14,215 bases of DNA. Origin: SIG701 sp045577175. GTDB lineage: Bacteria; Bacillota; Clostridia; Oscillospirales; CAG-272. Shown piece after piece: positions 7,312-12,157 of this stretch (the stretch's first letter is position 1; the number at the start of each line of letters is the position of its first letter). Under the pieces are notes generated by a model. That model ran no database searches and was not told the DNA's origin. It was given only the letters and a program-made list of their open reading frames with translations. The stretch covers positions 1-14,215 of the forward strand of contig JAZNHT010000004.1 in NCBI GenBank assembly GCA_045577175.1, read 5' to 3'. Position numbers and translations under genes: made by a program.

Positions 7312-8601
7312 TTAGTTTTTCAAACAACCGATGGGTACGACCAGGACACCATCGTCGCGTTTGTATCCGTACTGGGTGCCGGTGATTACGATCTTGAGAT
7401 CGGGAAGTCTCAGTCTGCACTGAGTTTCTTTCTCGTTATATTCCTTGATCAGGTTTTCAAGTTCAATCAAATGCTTTGCGCCGTCATCGATATCTGCGCT
7501 GCCAAGTTTAAATTCGATGAGTGCATATCTGCCGTCACGAAGATGAAGGACGCAGTCGGCCTCCAGGCCGTATCGATCGTGATAATAAGACACGCGACCG
7601 CCGAGGGCTGCGGAGTAAGCCTTTAGATCGCGAATGCAGAGCGTTTCAAAGATGAATCCAAATGTTTTTAAATCAAGATTGAAATATTCCGGATCTACGC
7701 CAAGCGCAGCTACAACCAAAGACGGATCTACAAATTCTCGCTTGTCGGTTGCATGAATAGCGCTCTTTGAGCGAATCGCAGGACACCAAGCCTCCACATC
7801 CTGAATAAGGAATAGCTTTTTAAGAACCTTCACGTAGCTGTAGAAAGAAGACTCGCTAAATTCAATATTTGCGTTCACGTCATTGATGATGGCACGGTTC
7901 GTAACCATTGTAGAAATATTACGTGCATAGGAACGAAGCAAAAGGCGCGTTGTGGTTTCGTCGCGCATCACACCGTCAACATTGGAAATATCCTCTGCAC
8001 ACAAACTGTCAAAATAGCTTCGTGCAACCAGCAGTTTTGCCTTATCACTCTTTTTTTGCAGAGAAGAAGGCCAGCCGCCTCGACAAGCGGCAAAAATCAA
8101 TTGGTCGATTGTTAGGTTAGATTCACAACCTTCGTTAAGTGCATCCGGATTCTTAAATAGCTCTGCGAGCGAAACTGAACCGTTTGATTCCTGCGATTCA
8201 TATAGACTCATTGGGTACATGACCAAGGTGTCGATTCTGCCCGTTCCGGTATGCATGATCTCGGTTTTGTCGATAGAGTTTGAACCGGTCAGAATATAAA
8301 GACCTTCTTCGTTTCGCCTGTCAACGGATACGCGGACCGCATCCCAAAGATTAGGGGCGATTTGCCATTCGTCGATCAAGCGAGGGTTTTCGCCGACCAG
8401 AAGATTGGACGGTTTTACTTTTGCGGTTTGAATATACATGTCTCGTTTATCAGGGTCCTGCATCTCAATAAAGCTCTTGGCAAATTGCTTTGCCGTTGTG
8501 GTCTTGCCGCACCATTTAGGACCAACGATATGAACCGCCCCAAATGCTTCTAATTTTAATTCGAGTTCATCGTCACAGATTCTTTTAATATATTCGCTCA
8601 T
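7312..8601 (-). CDS. AAA_14/DUF4143 ATP-binding protein (first paralogue)
   Basis: A 429-residue STAND/AAA-like ATPase. Walker A is GPKWCGKTTT (27-36), Walker B RLIDEWQ (74-80), and a sensor-like LTGSNS lies at 104-109. This is followed by the helical DUF4143 region. Near the C-terminus E-A-D (347-349) and I-E-F-K (362-365) form a D...ExK pair as in PD-(D/E)XK nuclease folds. The family is abundant and multi-copy in gut anaerobes; its function is not established. The start ATGAGCGAATAT has a G-rich site (GGTGGGGG) about 7 bases upstream. The gene has its own consensus promoter and terminator and is visibly A+T-richer than the genes at 144-6720. It is flanked by a 39-bp direct repeat, so it was probably acquired as a unit. 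No antitoxin-like partner is adjacent. Confidence 0.85.
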   Translation of the reverse strand: MSEYIKRICDDELELKLEAFGAVHIVGPKWCGKTTTAKQFAKSFIEMQDPDKRDMYIQTAKVKPSNLLVGENPRLIDEWQIAPNLWDAVRVSVDRRNEEGLYILTGSNSIDKTEIMHTGTGRIDTLVMYPMSLYESQESNGSVSLAELFKNPDALNEGCESNLTIDQLIFAACRGGWPSSLQKKSDKAKLLVARSYFDSLCAEDISNVDGVMRDETTTRLLLRSYARNISTMVTNRAIINDVNANIEFSESSFYSYVKVLKKLFLIQDVEAWCPAIRSKSAIHATDKREFVDPSLVVAALGVDPEYFNLDLKTFGFIFETLCIRDLKAYSAALGGRVSYYHDRYGLEADCVLHLRDGRYALIEFKLGSADIDDGAKHLIELENLIKEYNEKETQCRLRLPDLKIVITGTQYGYKRDDGVLVVPIGCLKN

Positions 8602-8625
8602 TATCGATCCCCCACCTTTGATACT

Positions 8626-8654
8626 ATTATACCCTAAAAATTTAAATTTGTCAA
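8626..8654 (-). promoter_or_regulatory. Perfect consensus sigma-A promoter of the first ATPase gene
   Basis: On the minus strand TTGACA (8654-8649), a 17-base spacer and TATAAT (8631-8626) lie 25 bases upstream of the start codon. Both hexamers match the consensus exactly, which is rare for an unregulated gene and suggests repression or another control layer. Confidence 0.88.
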
Positions 8655-8662
8655 TACCGTTG

Positions 8663-8731
8663 GAGACTTTTGTGGTGTTTCGCTGGAGACTTTTGCGTTG
8701 TTTTGAAAGAGACTTTTGCGATATTTGCTAA
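8663..8731. repeat. Three direct repeats, exact 23-bp period, upstream of the ATPase promoter
   Basis: GAGACTTTTG occurs at 8663-8672, 8686-8695 and 8709-8718, exactly 23 bases apart. It is extended in each copy by YG or CG and a T-rich stretch (about tgttt). The array starts 9 bases upstream of the consensus -35 box. Its length and position fit an operator array or iterons for a DNA-binding protein, possibly the ATPase itself. Too short and lacking distinct spacers to be CRISPR. Confidence 0.85.
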
Positions 8732-8777
8732 GGAAAGATGCGAGATGCATGATGTGCACTGTGAACCAAATGGTTTT

Positions 8778-8816
8778 ATAGCGGAGCTGACGATCTAACA
8801 GAAAACTCTCCCGAAG
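8778..8816 (+). repeat. 39-bp direct repeat, right copy
   Basis: The partner of 7181-7219 (one mismatch). The same frame is open upstream and again ends IAELTI-stop, here preceded by FAKERCEMHDVHCEPNGF rather than the SASP tail. Unlike the left copy it runs straight into a complete terminator, so this copy probably keeps the ancestral gene-end/terminator junction. Confidence 0.9.
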
Positions 8817-8846
8817 CGGTATTGCCGTTCGGGAGGGTTGTTTTTT
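8804..8846 (+). terminator. Strong rho-independent terminator next to the right 39-bp repeat
   Basis: AACTCTCCCGAA (8804-8815) pairs with TTCGGGAGGGTT (8828-8839) with one G-U pair, followed by six T. It faces the plus strand although no plus-strand gene lies nearby. The natural user would be the spore-protein transcript, now about 1.6 kb away and interrupted by an opposing gene. Confidence 0.85.
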
Positions 8847-8950
8847 GTAAAAATGTGTGTCAAAGACACTTTTCAATTTGCAAAAATGTGTAAATTTGAA
8901 AAAATGTGCAAAACACCTCTTGTAAAACTTGAAAAAATGTGCAAAACATA
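8847..8950. repeat. A+T-rich degenerate repeats with AAAAATGTG core
   Basis: AAAAATGTG occurs at 8849, 8882, 8900 and 8933, spaced 33, 18 and 33 bases, as if a 51-bp unit had been duplicated. The last two copies share the 18-mer GAAAAAATGTGCAAAACA (8898-8915 and 8931-8948). This is most of the otherwise empty gap between the two ATPase genes. The minus-strand reading frame through it is low-complexity (rich in F, H and K) and is not called as a gene. The sequence downstream (about 8951-9060) could be a fragment of a lost plus-strand gene. Confidence 0.65.
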
Positions 8951-9062
8951 TCTTCAAACAGGTGCTGCCGATTGCGGAGACTGCAATGCCCCGTCAAGAT
9001 AATACCCTAGTTAGTACCCCGGTTAACACCCCTGACGGCAAAGAAGCAGTCATATTTGAAGC

Positions 9063-9094
9063 AAAGGCGATGAGCATTACGCTCATCGCCTTTT
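9063..9094 (-). terminator. Long perfect hairpin, terminator of the second ATPase gene (bidirectional)
   Basis: AAAGGCGATGAGC (9063-9075) and GCTCATCGCCTTT (9081-9093) form a perfect 13-bp stem with a 5-base loop. It lies 21 bases past the stop of the minus-strand ATPase gene and has a short T run on either strand, so it may act in both directions. Confidence 0.7.
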
Positions 9095-9114
9095 ATAAGT
9101 TGTGTGTAGGCTCC

Positions 9115-10422
9115 TTATACCGTGAACCGCTCCAATGCGGAGATCAGATACAACGGAATATTCAGCACCTCTTCGCCGTTCGTTTCGTTCTTCATCGAGG
9201 TCTTAACGGAATATTTGGGCGTGTACTTCTTGCGGTATTCTGCAAGAGAGCGCGCCTTTACGTTGCGCTCGGATTTTACTTCGACCGGAACGATCTCAGA
9301 GCCGCTCTGGAGGATGAAGTCTACCTCGGCAGTGTTTCCGCTTGACCAGTAATAAAGCGTCTCATCTACCGATTTTACAAGCTCGCAGAGAACGTAGTTT
9401 TCGGTAAGCGATCCTTTGAAGTCTTTGTAGTTGGGCGTTGCATCCAGGATAACTTCATACGGAAGCTTTGAGAGCTTACGAAGGATACCGATGTCTGCCA
9501 TATACAGCTTGAACGACGTATCATCCGCGTAAGAGGAAAGGGGGATAAACGGCTTTTCGATCTTGCATACCTTGTATACAAGTCCTGCAGCAATGAGCCA
9601 TTCAAGAGCGTCCTCAAGATCCTTGGAGCGCCAACCCTTCTTTACATGGCTGAAGATAAATTTGGTGTTTTCTTTTGCAAGCTGTTCGGGGATAGATCTC
9701 CATATTGCCGTCAGCTTGGGGAAGTCCTTGGTGGGAGCGTGCTTGGCAAAATCAAGCTCGTAGCTGTTGATGATATTCTGTTGTACACGTTCAACCTCTT
9801 CAATGTTGTTTGTCTTCTGCCAAGTAGACACGACCTCGGGCATACCACCGGTGATATAATACTGCCTTAGGAATGTCGTAAGCTTATCACCGATCGGCTC
9901 GGGAACGGTATCGCCTTTTTTGAAGTTATCAACATAATCGGCAAGTGTTTCCGATCCGCAGGCACGTAAGAATTCGGAGAAGCTCATCGGGTAGAGCGTC
10001 AGGAAATCGACCTTACCTACAGGGAAGGATAACTGCTTCTGTAATGCTATGCCGAGAAGAGAACCTGCGCAGACGATATGATACTCCGGCGCATTCTCGC
10101 AAAAATATTTCATAGAGGTCAATGCTCTGCCGCATTCCTGAATCTCGTCAAGAATAATAAGGGTTGAGCCCGGCTTAATGGATTTACCCAAAAACAATTC
10201 GAGCTCTAAAATGATTCGCTTGGTATCATAGTCTTTTTCAAATACTGAGATTAAAGAATCGGTTTCTTCAAAATTGAAGTAGGCAACGTTATCATAATAT
10301 CGATTGCCGAAGTCCTTGAGCAGATATGTTTTGCCGCACTGTCTGACGCCTTTCAGGACTAAAGGCTTGCGGTTTTCTTTTTCTTTCCACACGAGCAATT
10401 CGTGAATAAGAGTACGTTCCAT
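9115..10422 (-). CDS. AAA_14/DUF4143 ATP-binding protein (second paralogue)
   Basis: A 435-residue member of the same family as the gene at 7312-8601 but clearly divergent. Walker A is GVRQCGKTY (25-33), Walker B TLIILDEIQ (87-95), and a sensor-like CAGSLLG lies at 118-124. The DUF4143 C-terminal half ends in a PD-(D/E)XK-like pair: AEVDFIL (D368) and PVEVKSE (E381, K383). The spacing and exact motif forms (LDEIQ, AEVDF, EVK) are the common type, whereas the first paralogue has the unusual LIDEWQ and IEFK forms. Start: MERTLIHELL with GGGAG about 7-8 bases upstream. It has its own promoter (10481-10509) and terminator. Biological role unknown; the combination of NTPase and nuclease-like fold invites a defence or mobile-element interpretation, but no partner genes support one. 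Confidence 0.9.
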   Translation of the reverse strand: MERTLIHELLVWKEKENRKPLVLKGVRQCGKTYLLKDFGNRYYDNVAYFNFEETDSLISVFEKDYDTKRIILELELFLGKSIKPGSTLIILDEIQECGRALTSMKYFCENAPEYHIVCAGSLLGIALQKQLSFPVGKVDFLTLYPMSFSEFLRACGSETLADYVDNFKKGDTVPEPIGDKLTTFLRQYYITGGMPEVVSTWQKTNNIEEVERVQQNIINSYELDFAKHAPTKDFPKLTAIWRSIPEQLAKENTKFIFSHVKKGWRSKDLEDALEWLIAAGLVYKVCKIEKPFIPLSSYADDTSFKLYMADIGILRKLSKLPYEVILDATPNYKDFKGSLTENYVLCELVKSVDETLYYWSSGNTAEVDFILQSGSEIVPVEVKSERNVKARSLAEYRKKYTPKYSVKTSMKNETNGEEVLNIPLYLISALERFTV

Positions 10423-10441
10423 GCAGATTCTCCCGTTTTAT

Positions 10442-10552
10442 ATATCAACTTTGCTGTTATCTTCTGCAAAATCCATACTTATTATACACCATAACGATGC
10501 AAAAGTCAAGAGGTCCGCATTATTAATATCAGATTTGCTGCTATAAACTGCA
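10442..10552. promoter_or_regulatory. Two 27-bp repeats bracketing the second ATPase promoter
   Basis: Positions 10442-10468 and 10526-10552 share the blocks ATATCA, TTTGCTG, TAT and CTGCA at identical spacing (21 of 27 bases). They lie in the same orientation exactly 84 bases apart, close to eight helical turns. The promoter sits between them, one copy in the 5' leader and one upstream of the -35. This geometry suits paired operators with DNA looping. The right copy overlaps the start of a decayed gene, so chance descent from duplicated sequence is also possible. Confidence 0.55.
10481..10509 (-). promoter_or_regulatory. Sigma-A promoter of the second ATPase gene
   Basis: On the minus strand TTGACT (10509-10504), a 17-base spacer and TATAAT (10486-10481) lie 59 bases upstream of the start codon. 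The -35 region contains GACTTTTGC, the same 9-mer as in the 23-bp iterons of the other ATPase gene, though in a different position and orientation relative to the promoter. Confidence 0.85.
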
Positions 10553-10556
10553 TTTT

Positions 10557-10748
10557 TGGCACTTATCAAACTCCTCGTTGCTTCGGAGTATTAGAGAGCA
10601 GACGATGCTTCTTGATAAGCACTATCCAAGCGATGCCGCAGCTTGGCGTACCGTCAAGTATTTGCTGGACATCGGATTCTTTACAACGAAAAAGATCAAC
10701 ACGGGCAGAAGAAGCTTTAATATCTTGCGCATCACCGACCTTGGATAG
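10557..10748 (+). pseudogene. Decayed winged-helix N-terminal part of a replication-relaxation-like gene
   Basis: Reading LALIKLLVASEY from 10557, then a TAG, RAD, and a shift by one base at about 10604 into MLLDKHYPSDAAAWRTVKYL...FNILRITDLG gives a coherent winged-helix domain: three helices, then a wing rich in G and R ending ILRITDLG. It is broken by one in-frame stop, one frameshift and a second TAG at 10746-10748. That second TAG is in the same frame as the next gene (12 bases before its ATG, no stop between), so both are probably parts of one ancestral gene. Replication-relaxation proteins of mobile elements have this order: winged helix, then a nuclease-like domain. Family assignment is by eye. 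Confidence 0.55.
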
Positions 10749-10757
10749 CGGGTCTAT

Positions 10758-11336
10758 ATGTCTATCTTCAAAAAAGACCCCGCCAAGTTTGAGCATCAGA
10801 TCATTGCCAAGGCACACGATAACGCAGAGCACGGCTATATCATCAGCGACGTTGCCAAAATTTTGGAGGACAAGCACGGATATCGCTGCGTCTGCATCGA
10901 CCGTATCCAAAACACCATTGAGCTTGTGGACGGGCAAAGATGCATTCCCGATATCAGGGCGATTCGCGTCGGTCAGGTGGATGTTTTCGAGGTGGAGTGC
11001 GGCAATCACCATCAGGCAGATTTTGATCAGAAGCTTGATAAGCTTTCTCGCGTTACCGATTGTATTCACATCGTATGCCCCAATCGCAAGGTGGTGGAGA
11101 AGGTCAAAAAGCAGGTGGATCACTGGATCGATCTTCGGGGCAGATTCAATCTGCTCAGAAAAGGTATCAGCGTTAAGCTGACAAGCGTTACCGATCTTGA
11201 TAACGGCAAATGGACGTATATTTACGACTTAAGCTATGAAGAGCCCATTTGTTGCTTTAACAAAAAAAGAAGGGAGGTGAAAATATATGAAAGATCCGTT
11301 TCTTCACATTGGCAACGACAACTACGTGAACCTTGA
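10758..11336 (+). CDS. Replication-relaxation-like protein, C-terminal domain (probably remnant)
   Basis: A 192-residue open frame starting MSIFKKDPAKFEHQIIAKAHDN. The central stretch PDIRAIRVGQVDVFEVECGNHHQADFDQKLDKL, followed by TDCIHIVCPN, resembles the restriction-endonuclease-like second domain of replication-relaxation family proteins: conserved PD, a hydrophobic-E-V-E strand, then a K-containing helix and another beta strand. No good ribosome binding site precedes the ATG. The frame continues unbroken upstream except for an amber codon after a winged-helix segment, so this is most likely the intact C-terminal part of a disrupted gene rather than a free-standing one. Its last 50 bases overlap the next gene and contain that gene's ribosome binding site. 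Position beside a serine recombinase fits an integrative/mobilizable element. Confidence 0.6.
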   Translation: MSIFKKDPAKFEHQIIAKAHDNAEHGYIISDVAKILEDKHGYRCVCIDRIQNTIELVDGQRCIPDIRAIRVGQVDVFEVECGNHHQADFDQKLDKLSRVTDCIHIVCPNRKVVEKVKKQVDHWIDLRGRFNLLRKGISVKLTSVTDLDNGKWTYIYDLSYEEPICCFNKKRREVKIYERSVSSHWQRQLREP

Positions 11337-11562
11337 CAAGGTGATGCTCATCACGGCGGCAAATGCCGACAAGGTTAGAAAGTATCGCGCCGACCGCGGG
11401 ATCGATAAGAATTCGACGCTCTATTTCAACTGCTCGTCGGACAAGGAAACTCGCAGTATGATCCTGCTTGAGGGCGGTGCCGTCTACACGTCGAGTGTCA
11501 GAGCCAAGGTTCTTAACAGTCGCGCCAAAAACGCGCAGGATCCTAAAGCGGAGACCGAATAA
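11287..11562 (+). CDS. RemA/RemB-like (DUF370) small regulatory protein
   Basis: A 91-residue protein. The start FLHIGNDNYVNLDKVMLI matches the beginning of RemB/DUF370 proteins (HIGND...V...D.I.I). The end RSMILLEGGAVYTSSVRAKVLNSR matches their typical R(S/A)xIx(L/M)xxxxxYxSxxxxxTLxxR tail. RemA-type proteins are DNA-binding oligomers that activate matrix and osmoprotection genes in Bacillus; homologues inside mobile elements have no known role and might regulate the element. The start is secure: AGGGAGGTGA lies 7 bases upstream of the ATG. It is encoded in a tight cluster between the replication-relaxation remnant and the leader of the SHOCT-like gene. The middle is longer and more polar than in chromosomal RemA, so this is a divergent member. 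Confidence 0.7.
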   Translation: MKDPFLHIGNDNYVNLDKVMLITAANADKVRKYRADRGIDKNSTLYFNCSSDKETRSMILLEGGAVYTSSVRAKVLNSRAKNAQDPKAETE

Positions 11563-11569
11563 GGCAAAG

Positions 11570-11635
11570 CGGGGATTTTCGTCATCAAAAAGTCAGACGA
11601 CTGCTGCCTAAAAATACGGATGGCGAAAATTCCCG
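11570..11635 (+). other. Long imperfect hairpin after the RemB-like gene
   Basis: CGGGGATTTTCGTCATC (11570-11586) and GATGGCGAAAATTCCCG (11619-11635) form a 17-bp stem with two G-U pairs, enclosing 32 bases. No T-tract follows, so it is not a standard terminator. It may be an mRNA-stabilising or processing structure, or a protein-binding inverted repeat between genes of the element. Confidence 0.65.
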
Positions 11636-11746
11636 TGACCAAAATTGATTTATATTTATGAAGGCGGAATTCAAATGAAGACGAAGATTCTGAGGACGAA
11701 AATTCTTGGAATTTGTACGAACGGTGATAATAACGAAAACGACGCT

Positions 11747-11773
11747 GCCCGATTAGAAAAAACGTTTTCGGGC
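11747..11773 (+). other. Small alternative hairpin before the leader peptide
   Basis: GCCCGA (11747-11752) can pair with TCGGGC (11768-11773). Alternatively GAAAA and TTTTC inside can pair and extend a GCCC/GGGC stem. It ends just before AAGGAAGG, the ribosome binding site of the short frame at 11798, so it could modulate translation start. Confidence 0.5.
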
Positions 11774-11797
11774 AATAATGGAAAGGAAGGATTTACT

Positions 11798-11875
11798 ATG
11801 AAGAATTCTATTTTGACGCGGAAGACTTATGAAAGAGAGGTGCTGTGGCTACGGAATCTAACGCTATTAATATAA
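11798..11875 (+). CDS. Possible 25-residue leader peptide overlapping the SHOCT-like gene
   Basis: A 25-codon frame (MKNSILTRKTYEREVLW..., ending LLI) has a good ribosome binding site (AAGGAAGG, 7 bases before the ATG). It overlaps the GTG start of the SHOCT-like gene by 31 bases in another frame. The SHOCT-like gene itself has a modest site, so ribosomes translating this peptide could open it (translational coupling). The same frame is open back to an ATG at 11675, but there is no ribosome binding site there and hairpins crowd that stretch. It may simply be untranslated leader. Confidence 0.35.
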   Translation: MKNSILTRKTYEREVLWLRNLTLLI

Positions 11876-12027
11876 GCGAGAAAAAGAAAAATCTTGTTAT
11901 GGAACAGCTATGGCTCACCTATTTCAACGACAGTCTTTTGAAGAACGGTGCGATTACGAAAGAGGAGCACGAGAGAATGCGTGTGATCATTAAAAACCGC
12001 TCTTTTCGTCTAGAGCAACAAAGGTAA
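11845..12027 (+). CDS. SHOCT-like small protein of a recombinase element
   Basis: A 60-residue soluble protein with GTG start (VATESNAINISEKKKN). The core EQLWLTYFNDSLLKNGAITKEEHERMRVII is the short C-terminal-type helical pair of SHOCT-like domains (hydrophobic helix, G-x-I-T-x-E-E turn, second helix with R-M). Related small proteins commonly precede large serine recombinases in clostridial elements; the molecular role is unknown. AGAGAGG lies 4 bases upstream. It is followed at once by a terminator, so it is the last gene of the transcript that includes the RemB-like gene, separate from the recombinase transcript. Confidence 0.72.
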   Translation: MATESNAINISEKKKNLVMEQLWLTYFNDSLLKNGAITKEEHERMRVIIKNRSFRLEQQR

Positions 12028-12032
12028 GTATT

Positions 12033-12071
12033 ACGGGCGGCGAATTTTATTTTGCCGCCCGTGACTTTTTT
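12033..12071 (+). terminator. Rho-independent terminator after the SHOCT-like gene
   Basis: A perfect 9-bp stem ACGGGCGGC (12033-12041) / GCCGCCCGT (12054-12062), then GAC and six T. It separates the accessory transcript from the recombinase gene. Confidence 0.88.
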
Positions 12072-12081
12072 GTGAAGCCTA

Positions 12082-12110
12082 TTGCAAAATTCAAAGTTTT
12101 ATGATATAAT
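12082..12110 (+). promoter_or_regulatory. Sigma-A promoter of the serine recombinase gene
   Basis: TTGCAA (12082-12087), a 17-base spacer and TATAAT (12105-12110) precede the recombinase start by 47 bases. ATGATATAA is repeated just downstream (12101-12109 and 12121-12129), a possible second -10 or an operator half. Confidence 0.8.
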
Positions 12111-12157
12111 GAAACAAATGATGATATAACGAACTTTTTTGAAGATAGGAGATAACT

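Noticed and set aside
8663..8948. Possible CRISPR array (regularly spaced short repeats)
   Set aside because: The 23-bp period leaves no true spacers: the repeat core is about 10-12 bases and there are only three copies. The AAAAATGTG block has irregular spacing and no cas gene is near.
8634..8957. A 107-residue minus-strand reading frame upstream of the first ATPase gene
   Set aside because: It runs through the A+T-rich repeats, a plus-strand terminator, the 39-bp repeat and the iterons. Its product is low-complexity and no ribosome binding site was seen.
10745..10748. Amber codon as programmed readthrough or recoding
   Set aside because: The same gene also carries an upstream stop and a frameshift, so ordinary decay is the simpler reading.
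10566..11123. A long minus-strand frame opposite the replication-relaxation-like gene
   Set aside because: It lies antisense to a recognisable protein-coding segment, its product shows no domain, and it has no convincing start site.
11645..11875. A 76-residue frame before the SHOCT-like gene as a full gene
   Set aside because: Its first two thirds contain hairpin sequence and no ribosome binding site precedes either early ATG. Only the last 25 codons have a proper start signal.
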